This document shows positions 18,592 to 30,883 of a DNA stretch of 64,000 bases, in pieces. Where the stretch lies: contig NZ_JAKIKY010000005.1 in assembly GCF_023349185.1 (NCBI RefSeq), positions 186,001 through 250,000 of the forward strand, written 5' to 3'. Source of the DNA: Shewanella aquimarina. GTDB taxonomy: Bacteria > Pseudomonadota > Gammaproteobacteria > Enterobacterales > Shewanellaceae. Each line of letters opens with the position of its first letter. Positions within the stretch are counted from its first letter, which is position 1. The notes under the pieces are model-generated. The model saw only the letters and a list, made by a program, of their open reading frames with translations, did no database searches and was not told the DNA's origin. The position numbers were made by a program, and so were the translations under genes.

Positions 18592-19881
18592 ATGCCGGAT
18601 CTGTTCACCCCTAGAGCATCGCTCACGCGGCTAGCTTCTCAGGCTAGCCGTTTGTTTTTTGCCGCAACGCTCGCCCTACTTGCTGGTCAGGCGCTGGCCA
18701 GTGATGATCTGGCGCCTCAGGTACAGATCAATAGCGGTGATGGAGCGCGCGCCGAGTATGTAGCCGTACCCTTTATCTTCGCCACCGAGACCCTTAGCAC
18801 CTCTGTGGGCGCCGCCGGTGTGGTGAAACACGCCGGGCAGCGTCAGGCTTCTCTATTTGCCCTGGGGCTAGGCTCGGCCAACGATTCCTGGGTGAGTTAT
18901 CTTGGGGCTTATGACTATCAGATCTCTGGCGTCGATAGCTGGCTGTTTTCCGGCGAGTATTACCGTGCCCGCTACACCGAAGGGATCTTCTATGTGCCCG
19001 GGCAGGCGCCTGCGAGTATGGCTGCTCAGCCTACGCGGGTGGTGACCCAGGGGGATGAGTCCTTTGCCAGGCTGCATCTTAAATACGTGCTGCCCTGGGG
19101 GCGGGGCGCCAAGGGGGCGGTTGCCAGTCTGCGCAGCGCACCCTTAGGCAGCCACGAATGGAACCCACTCACCTCTGGGGTGAGCAGTATCGAGCTGACT
19201 CCCTTCTATACCGAGCAACGCCTGGAGGGATATGAGTCGCTGCCACAATCGGCACGCGGGCTCGAGCTGGAGCTGGCCTGGGACAATCGTGATAACCGCG
19301 AGAACGGCCAGCAGGGTGGGCGCACCAGCCTGACCTTTACGCGAGACTGGGGTAGCAGTCAGCGTCAGAGCTGGACCACCTGGGAGTTTGAGCAGAGTCT
19401 CTATCTGTATTTGGGGCAGAGCGATTGGTTCGACAGTCGGGTGCTGGCATTCGATGTGTATCTGGCCGATACCCCCACCTGGAATAGCTATGATGAGGCC
19501 AGCCAAGCCTACCAGCGCCCGCCGAGCTTTGCCGGGGTGAGCCTGGGGGGCTTCAAGCGTCTTCGCGGCTACAGCGGCAATCAATTTACCGGCCGCAGCG
19601 CTGTGTTGTACGCCGCCGAATATCGTTTGACTCCCAAGTGGAATCCATTGCAGACACTACCCGTATTTCGCTGGTTTGACATTCCCTGGTGGCAGTGGAC
19701 GGCGTTTGCCGAGGCGGGCAAGGTCAGCGACGAGTTCAGTCTAGATAGCCTTCACAGCCAGATGAAGACCACTGTGGGCGCGGGGATTCGCTTTGAGGTC
19801 GAAGGAGTGGTGGTGCGCACGGACTTTGCCGTGGGCGAGGAGGAAGGCCAGTTCTGGATCATGGTGAACCAGCCTTTCTGA
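18592..19881 (+). CDS. Omp85-superfamily outer-membrane barrel protein
   Basis: This 429-residue protein has a signal peptide ending near GQALAS (about residue 37) and then beta strands throughout, closing with EGQFWIMVNQPF, a C-terminal Phe typical of outer-membrane barrels. GGFKRLRGYSGNQFTG (about 309-324) is the conserved (V/L)RGY loop of Omp85 barrels such as BamA and TamA, followed by AVLYAAEYR. No POTRA domains precede the barrel, so it resembles short surface-antigen-type members. It is almost fused to alr (three-base gap). Its function is unknown. Confidence 0.72.
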   Translation: MPDLFTPRASLTRLASQASRLFFAATLALLAGQALASDDLAPQVQINSGDGARAEYVAVPFIFATETLSTSVGAAGVVKHAGQRQASLFALGLGSANDSWVSYLGAYDYQISGVDSWLFSGEYYRARYTEGIFYVPGQAPASMAAQPTRVVTQGDESFARLHLKYVLPWGRGAKGAVASLRSAPLGSHEWNPLTSGVSSIELTPFYTEQRLEGYESLPQSARGLELELAWDNRDNRENGQQGGRTSLTFTRDWGSSQRQSWTTWEFEQSLYLYLGQSDWFDSRVLAFDVYLADTPTWNSYDEASQAYQRPPSFAGVSLGGFKRLRGYSGNQFTGRSAVLYAAEYRLTPKWNPLQTLPVFRWFDIPWWQWTAFAEAGKVSDEFSLDSLHSQMKTTVGAGIRFEVEGVVVRTDFAVGEEEGQFWIMVNQPF

Positions 19882-19896
19882 TGAGTTAGGTATCGG

Positions 19897-20361
19897 TTAG
19901 CTCTCGAAGCAGATCTCGATATAGGCGGTGCCGTAGATGCTGCTGAAAGGCATGATGATCTTCTGCCCGTCGGACTTGTGGGCTATGGTGTGATTCTTAC
20001 CCGACACCACGATTGGGGTGGCCATGTCGAATTCGTAGCCCTTGTCACTGAGGAGATTCTTGGCGCCACCGGTCACCATGTTGGTGAGTTCGCCCACCAA
20101 GTCTGTCACCTCTTCATCTATACTTTCGGGCTTCTCGCCCAGCATCTTGTTCATGATCTCTAAGATCAGCGACTCTTCGAAGGTGATCGATAAAGATCCC
20201 TTGGTCTGCGGACCGACCATGCCGATGAGACCCGACACATCGCCCTTGGCCAGATTATCTTTTTTCAGGTTGGGTTTGCCGGGTTTAAGCTCCAGGTTGG
20301 CCATGGTCTTGAGCACATTGAGCAGGGAGTCGAGAAAAGGATTGATAAAGTCAACATTCAT
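19897..20361 (-). CDS. cheX: CheX-type chemotaxis phosphatase
   Basis: CheX dephosphorylates CheY-P or a related receiver. The 154-residue product matches the CheX fold with MNVDFINPFLDSLLNVL at the start, KGSLSITFEESLILEIMNKMLGE, and the active-site helix VGELTNMVTGGAK, where E91 and N94 form the ExxN pair. No chemotaxis operon is near, so it is an orphan unit. It is convergent with the barrel gene (15 bases between stops), with no clear terminator between them. Confidence 0.85.
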   Translation of the reverse strand: MNVDFINPFLDSLLNVLKTMANLELKPGKPNLKKDNLAKGDVSGLIGMVGPQTKGSLSITFEESLILEIMNKMLGEKPESIDEEVTDLVGELTNMVTGGAKNLLSDKGYEFDMATPIVVSGKNHTIAHKSDGQKIIMPFSSIYGTAYIEICFES

Positions 20362-20642
20362 CGCAGGTGCAGCCCCTTCTGGTGATAACAGATCGCAGCA
20401 TATAGGTCTTTAAGCTTAGGTGATAATTGGGCTTAAAGCCTGCTTGCTCAGAAACACAATAACATAAAGCCTAAGCGGTGCGACAAATCTTTTATAGCTA
20501 ACTTACTAATGGTAAAGATATTTGTGAGCTGTTGTTTGTTTTATCCATACTCTGAGCGCAAGGATTGTGGCTAAGGCTTGCCCCGCTAACCATTTTCGCG
20601 CTAGCCTCGGCATCAACAACTCCCTTTAAGCCAGGAGCCAAT

Positions 20643-21674
20643 ATGTCTTCGCTTCCCACAAGCTATACCCATGTGCAATTTAACGCCCCGGGCGGGCCAG
20701 AGGTGCTCGAGCTGACGCAGAGCACCTTGCCCGCCATCGCGCCGGATCAGCTGCTGATCAAGGTGGCGTACGCCGGGGTGAATGGCCCGGACGTTGCCCA
20801 GCGCCGTGGCGTCTATCCCCCGCCGGCCGGTGCCAGCGAGATCCTGGGACTGGAGGTGTCAGGCACTGTGGTCGCCCTGGGTGAGCAGGTGACAGGCTGG
20901 CAGCTGGGAGACAAGGTCTGCGCCCTGGTGCCCGGCGGTGGCTATGGCGAATATGTGGCGACCTGGGGCGTACACTGTTTGCCTATTCCACAAGGGCTCA
21001 GCATGGCTCAGGCAGCGGCCCTGCCCGAGACCTTCTTCACCGTTTGGGGCCATATGTTTATGCGCGGCGGCCTCAAGGCGGGGGAGACGGTATTGATCCA
21101 TGGTGGCTCGGGGGGAATAGGCTCGGCGGCGGTCACTTTAGCGAAACAATTCGCTGTTAAGGTGCTGGTCACCTGCGGCAATCAGGAGAAGATAGATTAC
21201 TGCCTCGCCCTGGGGGCCGATCACGGTTTTAACTATCATGACGGGGATCTGCTGGCCCAGATAAAGGCGGTGGCGCCTCAAGGGGTGGACTTGGTGCTGG
21301 ATATGGCCTCGGGTGACCTTATCGATCTCAATCTCAAAGCGCTGGCGCTCGAGGGCCGCCTGGTGACCATCGCGCTGCAGCGAGGCAGGCGCGCCGAGGT
21401 GGATGTGGCGCTGCTGATGGCTAAGCGTATCTGGTGGACTGGGGCGACATTGAGGCCGCAATCGGTTGAGGCCAAGCAGGCGATTGCCGATGGCCTGCGT
21501 GAGCAGGTGTGGCCTAAGTTCGACACACAGGAGGGCAGCAGCCTGGTGCCTCACCTGTTTGCCGAGTTTGCCCTGGGTGATGCGGCCAAGGCCCACGCCT
21601 TGATGGAATCGGGGCAACACAGGGGAAAGCTGGTGCTCAAGGTGGCCGGTAACTCGCCTAAAGCTGAGGGCTAA
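20643..21674 (+). CDS. NAD(P)H:quinone oxidoreductase (medium-chain, zinc-free)
   Basis: The 343-residue product is a medium-chain dehydrogenase/reductase without zinc ligands. The N-terminal GroES-like domain has GPEVLEL and AGVNGPDVAQRRG, and the Rossmann domain begins with the NADPH motif IHGGSGGIGSAAVTLAK. The pattern is closest to PIG3-type quinone oxidoreductases. The start is the ATG at 20643 with CCAGGAG upstream. An open frame 78 bases longer lacks such a site. It is transcribed away from cheX. Confidence 0.85.
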   Translation: MSSLPTSYTHVQFNAPGGPEVLELTQSTLPAIAPDQLLIKVAYAGVNGPDVAQRRGVYPPPAGASEILGLEVSGTVVALGEQVTGWQLGDKVCALVPGGGYGEYVATWGVHCLPIPQGLSMAQAAALPETFFTVWGHMFMRGGLKAGETVLIHGGSGGIGSAAVTLAKQFAVKVLVTCGNQEKIDYCLALGADHGFNYHDGDLLAQIKAVAPQGVDLVLDMASGDLIDLNLKALALEGRLVTIALQRGRRAEVDVALLMAKRIWWTGATLRPQSVEAKQAIADGLREQVWPKFDTQEGSSLVPHLFAEFALGDAAKAHALMESGQHRGKLVLKVAGNSPKAEG

Positions 21675-21692
21675 GTATGGCGCCAGCTACTG

Positions 21693-21717
21693 CTCTAAAG
21701 GGGTAGAGGGCTTTTTT
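21693..21717 (+). terminator. Weak terminator of the quinone oxidoreductase gene
   Basis: CTCTA (21693-21697) pairs with TAGAG (21704-21708) around AAGGGG, and six Ts follow three bases later. Confidence 0.45.
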
Positions 21718-21976
21718 AACTTTGGTATAAAGTCGGTTAGAAAAAACTTGAATAACTGATTTGATCGGCTAAATTCGTTACTAGTAACTACCGAGTGAGC
21801 ATTTTGATAGCAATTAAATAAAATAGATCTATTTGGCTATTGATTTCTGGCGGTATTTATTAAAAATGTGTGGGCTATTGTCCAGAGGCGTTTCTGACGA
21901 TGGCAGCGACTAAGCTAACAGTTGTCAGCTTTATAATTTTATATTGGTATGTGTTGATTTAAGGGTATTAGCATAT
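21718..21976. other. Intergenic region before the acidic protein gene
   Basis: This AT-rich stretch probably holds the promoter of the next gene. No distinct regulatory palindrome or RNA gene is recognised. Confidence 0.4.
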
Positions 21977-22411
21977 ATGTATGACACGTCTAAAGAACCT
22001 GTTTGGTATGGTGAACTTCGTACGGCTCGAGGCAATACTATCCTCATTCACGACAAAGATTTTCCCGAAGCCAGTGCGGGACGAGTTTATCTCTATAACA
22101 CGGTAAGAGATGCCGTGATTGAATATGCCGAGGACATCGTTAAGGTGAACTTGCATGACCTTACGGAAGAGGAACTTAAGGCTGCCAAAGCCGAATATGA
22201 CGCGAACTGGTTAGCTACCCGAACTGCCTTCATGCAGCAGCACGCAGGCTGGGTTGAAGCGATTCATGCTAAACCTGCCCCGGCCCCTAAGAAGGTGAAG
22301 GTGGAAGCCGAAGAAGTCGCCAGTGACGATGATGACGACGATGTCGAGCTCGAAGTCGATAGCCTGGACGACGGTTATGATGATTGGTCTGACGATGACG
22401 ACCGCAACTAG
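21977..22411 (+). CDS. Hypothetical protein with acidic C-terminus
   Basis: I do not recognise this 144-residue protein. The N-terminal half (YDTSKEPVWYGELRTARGNTILIHDKDFPE) looks like a compact beta-rich domain, followed by a helix (LTEEELKAAKAEYDANW) and a strongly acidic tail from about residue 107 with runs of Asp and Glu (VASDDDDDDVELEVD). It has no signal peptide or membrane segment. The start is the ATG at 21977; another ATG overlaps it in a different frame. Acidic tails occur in nucleic-acid mimics and chaperone-like proteins, but nothing specific supports either role. Confidence 0.65.
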   Translation: MYDTSKEPVWYGELRTARGNTILIHDKDFPEASAGRVYLYNTVRDAVIEYAEDIVKVNLHDLTEEELKAAKAEYDANWLATRTAFMQQHAGWVEAIHAKPAPAPKKVKVEAEEVASDDDDDDVELEVDSLDDGYDDWSDDDDRN

Positions 22412-22436
22412 AACCCCAGTTTAGTTAGTTGCCATC

Positions 22437-22478
22437 TTTAGGTATGAGGTTCCGGTTTATCTGGAACCCCTACCTAAA
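22437..22478. terminator. Stem-loop between the acidic protein gene and galM
   Basis: TTTAGGTA (22437-22444) pairs with TACCTAAA (22471-22478), and inside it GGTTCC (22448-22453) with GGAACC (22463-22468). It sits between convergent genes. There is no T-run, so termination is inferred from position only. Confidence 0.4.
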
Positions 22479-22516
22479 CCCTTTCCCTACTCTATCTCTC
22501 TTCCCCGTTAAACCTG

Positions 22517-23557
22517 TTATTTAATCAGATCGAACTGATAGCGACTCATGTGGTGATACACCTCGCCCGGCATGAGCCATGGCGTGCCCGGTAAGTCTGG
22601 CTGATTGGGAGCGTCGGGGAGCTGCTGCGGCTCGATACAGACCGCCTGATAAGATTCCAGAGTCTGTCCCTGTTTGCCTATGGTGCCTTCGAGGAAGTTG
22701 CTGCCGTAAACCTGGACCCCAGGTTGATTGGTGTAAAGAGTCAGACAACGTCCCGAATTCGGCGCGCTGATGGCGCCGAAGCGGTTCAGGGCCTTACCAT
22801 CATGGCCCGGCATCAGATAGCAGTGATCTATGCCTTTCGTCGGACTATCTGCCAGTGCCGTCTTGAGGCTGTCGAGTGACTTGCCTTGTCTAAGGTCCAG
22901 CGGCGTATCGGCTACCTTACTCACCTGGGTCGGGATCCCCTGCTCATCTGTGCTCAGGTAGTCTTGGCAGTCGCTCTGAATCAGATGGCCTAGGCTGCTG
23001 GTCTCGCTGGCCCCGTCGAGATTGAAATAGCTGTGCTGGGTCAGGCCGATGGGGCAGGAGGCATCTGTGCTGGCGAGGATCTCTACATAGAGGTTATTGC
23101 CCACCAGGCGGTAATCGAGCTGGATATTGGCGTTGCCGGGAAAGCCCATGTCGCCATCCGGGCTAAACAGGCTGAGGCGTACGCCATCGTTGAGTTGGCC
23201 GATATGCCACTGCTTACGGTTGAAGCCCTCGCGGCCACCGTGTAGGCAGTTGGCCTGATGATTATTGTCTAAGGTGAATTGCTGACCGTCCCGGCTCAGG
23301 CGTGCACCGGCGATGCGGTTGGCGTAGCGCCCGGCGATGGCGCCAAGGTGGGCTTGCTGGGCGAGGTAGTCCTGGGCGCTGTCGCAGCCCAGCACAACGT
23401 TACCTCGCTCGCCCTTGTTGTCCGGTACCCAGAGGGAGCGGATGATGCCGCCGAGGCTGAGGACCTCCATGGCCAGTATGCCGTTGTCTATGATGATGCG
23501 TTCAATCTGGCCACCACGTGGATCGTCCCAGGCGTCGAGCGGGCGAAAACGTACCAT
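22517..23557 (-). CDS. galM: Aldose 1-epimerase (galactose mutarotase)
   Basis: GalM interconverts the alpha and beta anomers of galactose, so that beta-galactose released from lactose can be phosphorylated. The 346-residue product shows GRYANRIAGARL, the NCLHGGREGFNRKQW segment with the catalytic histidine region, a second conserved His in GLTQHSYFNLDG, and the catalytic Glu in AVCIEPQQLPDAPNQP. It lies downstream of galK on the same strand with a gap of about 160 bases, so it may have its own promoter. Confidence 0.93.
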   Translation of the reverse strand: MVRFRPLDAWDDPRGGQIERIIIDNGILAMEVLSLGGIIRSLWVPDNKGERGNVVLGCDSAQDYLAQQAHLGAIAGRYANRIAGARLSRDGQQFTLDNNHQANCLHGGREGFNRKQWHIGQLNDGVRLSLFSPDGDMGFPGNANIQLDYRLVGNNLYVEILASTDASCPIGLTQHSYFNLDGASETSSLGHLIQSDCQDYLSTDEQGIPTQVSKVADTPLDLRQGKSLDSLKTALADSPTKGIDHCYLMPGHDGKALNRFGAISAPNSGRCLTLYTNQPGVQVYGSNFLEGTIGKQGQTLESYQAVCIEPQQLPDAPNQPDLPGTPWLMPGEVYHHMSRYQFDLIK

Positions 23558-23685
23558 GATAATCTTTTCCTTAAGCGGTTAATTTACATCGTATTAAATC
23601 GGTTGTTGCCTATTGTATAACCTTGCTCCCGGTCGAAGGCATGAATACGTATTCTAAACAGCGATTGCAGGCTTGTGGCTAGCAT

Positions 23686-23727
23686 CTCTCTACTAATAAC
23701 TCTCTACCAGTAATTGTCTATTAGTAG
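23686..23727. repeat. 14-bp imperfect tandem repeat across the galK stop codon
   Basis: Three units of 14 bases start at 23686, 23700 and 23714. The first two share CTCTCTAC and TAA, and the third is more diverged. The galK stop codon (23721-23723, minus strand) lies in the third unit. Confidence 0.6.
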
Positions 23728-24887
23728 AGCTCCTCGTCCAACCTGGAGGCGCCTTGGCTGGCCGAGCAGAGGTAGACGCTGGCTTCCAGACCTGTGGCTG
23801 TATGATATTGGCGTTCGACCGCCTCGACCACGGCATCGGTGAGATCGTGATCCACGAGCGCCACCACACAGCCGCCGAAGCCGCCACCTGTCATGCGTAC
23901 GCCGCCGCGATCGCCCACCACGGCGTCGATGATCTCGACCAGCTTGTCTATCTCGGGTACGGTGATCTCAAAGTCATCGCGCATCGACTGATGTGACTGA
24001 GCCATGAGTTCACTCAGCCTGGCGATGTTGCCTGCCTCCAGCGCATGGGCGGCGTTCTGAGTGCGGCGATTTTCGCTGAGCACGTGGCGCGCCCTGCGGT
24101 AACAGACTTCCGGCAGCTCCTCTTTGGCATTCTCCAGGGTGCGCAGGTCCAGGTGACGCAGGCTCTCGACGCCGAAATGTTCGGCGACCTGCTCGCACTG
24201 CTCGCGGCGCAGGTTATATTCGCTGTCTACTAGGCCGCGGGGCACGTTGGAGTTGACTATGATCAGGCTCAGGCTTTCGGGAATCGGTACAGGTTCGCTG
24301 TCGAGATCTTCACAATCGATCAGCAGGGCATGTTCCTCCTCGCCCATGGCACTGATCATCTGATCCATGATGCCGCAGGCACAGCCGACATATTGGTTTT
24401 CACCTCGCTGGGCCATCTGGGCCACCGCCAGTGGAGAGAGTCTGAGCTGGCTAGCATCGTTAAGTGCCGTCCCGAAGGCGAGCTCCAGGGCCGCCGATGA
24501 GGAGAGGCCGGCCCCCAGAGGGACATTGCTCACCACGGCCAGATCCATCCCCTTGGCGGGTAGGCCGCTGGCGCAAACCGCCGCGGTAAAGCCCTTGAGG
24601 TACTTAACCCAGGTGTCATCGGGATCGGTTGTTCCCTCATGACCGAAATGCCAGGTGTGGATCTTGCCGGGAAAGGCGTCGGATACGGCGCGGAACTTGT
24701 CGTCATCGCGCTGTTTGACGGCGATGATAGTATGAAAGTTGATGGCAGCAGGCAGGACGAACCCATCGTTATAGTCGGTATGCTCGCCAATCAGGTTAAC
24801 CCGGCCGGGCGCCCGATACAGGTCGTCGGCCGTGGTGCCAAAGGTCTGCACAAATAGTTTATTGGCGCGCTGTGCGGTATTCGACAT
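23721..24887 (-). CDS. galK: Galactokinase
   Basis: GalK phosphorylates galactose to galactose-1-phosphate with ATP in the cytoplasm. The 388-residue product carries the galactokinase signature GRVNLIGEHTDYNDGFVLP near the N-terminus, the ATP-binding PLGAGLSSSAALE and the third GHMP motif RMTGGGFGGCVVAL. It belongs to the lactose/galactose module. The next enzymes of the Leloir pathway (GalT, GalE) are not in the window. The gap to the symporter gene upstream is about 260 bases, so an internal promoter is likely. Confidence 0.95.
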   Translation of the reverse strand: MSNTAQRANKLFVQTFGTTADDLYRAPGRVNLIGEHTDYNDGFVLPAAINFHTIIAVKQRDDDKFRAVSDAFPGKIHTWHFGHEGTTDPDDTWVKYLKGFTAAVCASGLPAKGMDLAVVSNVPLGAGLSSSAALELAFGTALNDASQLRLSPLAVAQMAQRGENQYVGCACGIMDQMISAMGEEEHALLIDCEDLDSEPVPIPESLSLIIVNSNVPRGLVDSEYNLRREQCEQVAEHFGVESLRHLDLRTLENAKEELPEVCYRRARHVLSENRRTQNAAHALEAGNIARLSELMAQSHQSMRDDFEITVPEIDKLVEIIDAVVGDRGGVRMTGGGFGGCVVALVDHDLTDAVVEAVERQYHTATGLEASVYLCSASQGASRLDEELY

Positions 24888-25085
24888 TGGTGTTGAACTT
24901 CTCAGAAAATGTTAGCGTTCTCTGCCCCGGTGGGCAGTCTTGTTCATGGTGGCAACAACCATGAGTCATCCTTGTCATTTTTATATCACGTCTCAGTCAT
25001 TGATGTAACTGGGATTTGACCGCTTGGATTGGGAAAATATTGCCGACTGCCTCTAGTGTTAACCAGATGTTTTATCTTGGCCACT

Positions 25086-25109
25086 TGCCGAGCCATCATG
25101 GGCTCGGCA
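25086..25109 (-). terminator. Stem-loop after the symporter gene
   Basis: TGCCGAGCC (25086-25094) and GGCTCGGCA (25101-25109) form a 9-bp GC-rich stem 40 bases after the symporter stop. No T-run follows on the minus strand, so it may stabilise the mRNA rather than terminate. Confidence 0.4.
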
Positions 25110-25150
25110 GGGATAACCTGGAACGGATCTGTTTGGCCTCGCCAAATAGC

Positions 25151-26575
25151 TTAGTCTAGGGTCGGCTCGGCGACGGGGGCGACGACAGGCTGGGCAATCA
25201 GGCGACTCAAGACCAGGGTAACCAGTATGGTCGCCAGCAGGGTGATGGCCATCAGATGAATGAAGTGCAGTGGGCTCCAGACGAAGGTAAACAAGGCGTA
25301 TAGCAATACTCCGAAGACCAGCCCCCATTTTATCGCCCTGGCGCTGACATTCTTGAAGGCGAGGGCACAAATAAAGGCAGCCAGTACCGGCATGGAGTAG
25401 AGACCGTTCAGCTGTTGCAGCAGGGCGATGATGCTCTCGGAGCGGGCAAACAGGGGCACCAGGGCGACCGAGATCAGGGTAAACAACAGGGCGATGCGGG
25501 TGCCTATCTTGCGCACGTCGGCATCGGCATTGATATAGTTCTGGTGGATGTCGCAGGTGTAGAGGGCGGCGGCCGAATTGAGGCAAGAGTTGAATGAGCT
25601 GAGTACGGCACCGGCGATCACCGCGGCGAAGGCGCCGGATAACCAGCTGGGCAGCAGGTCGCCCACCAATTTGCCATAGGCCACATCGCCGACATCGCCA
25701 TAGAGCTTAAAGGCGACGATACCGGGCAGCACCACGATCACAGGAATAACCAGCTTCATCACCACGGCGGCATACAGGCCTTTCTGCGCCTCTTTTACCG
25801 ACTTGGCCGCCAGGGCGCGCTGGGTGATCACCATGTTGGTGCCCCAGTAGAAGATCTGAATGAAAATCATGCCGGTGAGCAGGGTCGACCAAGGAATGTC
25901 CGACTGGCTGTCGCCGATAAGGGTAAGGCGCTCCAGCGGCACGCCGGAGAGATCCCAGTCCACGGCGTGCATCGCCAGGTAAGAGACCGCCAGCCCCATG
26001 AGGATCAGCCCCAGGCCATTGAGGGTGTCCGAGATGGCGATCGCCCTCAGGCCGCCGAAGATGGCATAGATGGCGCCCATCACGGCGAAGATGATCGCCA
26101 GCACAGTGACAGAAATCGACAGGCCAAACATGGACTTCATGAACAGCGAGCCAGTGTAGAGCACCACGGGCAACAGGATGAAGGCGTAGCCCAGCATGAA
26201 GAGCACAGAAACCATGGCGCGGATCCCCTTGTCCTGGTACTTGCGCTCCAGCAGCTCGGTTGTGGTGGTGCAGTTGTAGCGGTAGTAGATGGGGATCAGC
26301 CATTTGGCGAGGATGATAAGCCCGATTGCGGCGGCAATTTCCCACCAGGCAACTAGCAGGGTCTGGGCGCCGTTCATGCCGACGATCTGCTCGGCGCTGA
26401 TGTTGGTCATCATCAAGGAGCCTGCTACCACTATCCAGCTCAGGCCGCCACCGGCGAGAAAGTAGTCGCGGCTGTCGTTGGCGTCTCGCGTCACCTTGCG
26501 GCACTTGAGGTAGGTGATCAGGGCGACCAGGGTCGTCAGGGCAACAAAAATTGCCACCTGTATTGTCTGTTCCAT
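25151..26575 (-). CDS. Sodium:solute symporter family sugar transporter (SglT-like)
   Basis: This 474-residue membrane protein has about 13-14 hydrophobic segments and the SSS-family layout: an extracellular N-terminus, FLAGGGLSWIVVAGSLMMTNISAEQIVGMNG in the first helices, and ATTLV/AGAVLSSFNSCLNSAA motifs later. Relatives of this length next to galactokinase and beta-galactosidase carry galactose or glucose with sodium. The start is set at the second ATG (26575) because AAGGAAG lies 7-8 bases upstream of it and only one base from the first. The lacZ stop lies 18 bases upstream. Confidence 0.88.
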   Translation of the reverse strand: MEQTIQVAIFVALTTLVALITYLKCRKVTRDANDSRDYFLAGGGLSWIVVAGSLMMTNISAEQIVGMNGAQTLLVAWWEIAAAIGLIILAKWLIPIYYRYNCTTTTELLERKYQDKGIRAMVSVLFMLGYAFILLPVVLYTGSLFMKSMFGLSISVTVLAIIFAVMGAIYAIFGGLRAIAISDTLNGLGLILMGLAVSYLAMHAVDWDLSGVPLERLTLIGDSQSDIPWSTLLTGMIFIQIFYWGTNMVITQRALAAKSVKEAQKGLYAAVVMKLVIPVIVVLPGIVAFKLYGDVGDVAYGKLVGDLLPSWLSGAFAAVIAGAVLSSFNSCLNSAAALYTCDIHQNYINADADVRKIGTRIALLFTLISVALVPLFARSESIIALLQQLNGLYSMPVLAAFICALAFKNVSARAIKWGLVFGVLLYALFTFVWSPLHFIHLMAITLLATILVTLVLSRLIAQPVVAPVAEPTLD

Positions 26576-26593
26576 CTGCATGCTTCCTTGTTG

Positions 26594-30789
<4,196 letters not shown>

Positions 30790-30790
30790 A

Positions 30791-30833
30791 GTATTGTACT
30801 TCCCATCTTATCGCAGGATGGCAAGTACAATAC
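30791..30833. promoter_or_regulatory. Long inverted repeat at the 5' end of the lactose operon
   Basis: GTATTGTACTTCCCATC (30791-30807) and GATGGCAAGTACAATAC (30817-30833) are inverted copies with a single mismatch and a nine-base loop. It lies two bases before the first codon of the operon, downstream of a possible -10 in the AT-rich stretch at 30835-30855. It could be a paired operator (TTGTACTT arms) or an mRNA hairpin masking the weak start. Confidence 0.7.
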
Positions 30834-30883
30834 AAGATATTTAGAATAATGTATACAATCCGTGATCTAGAGATGACACAGGA

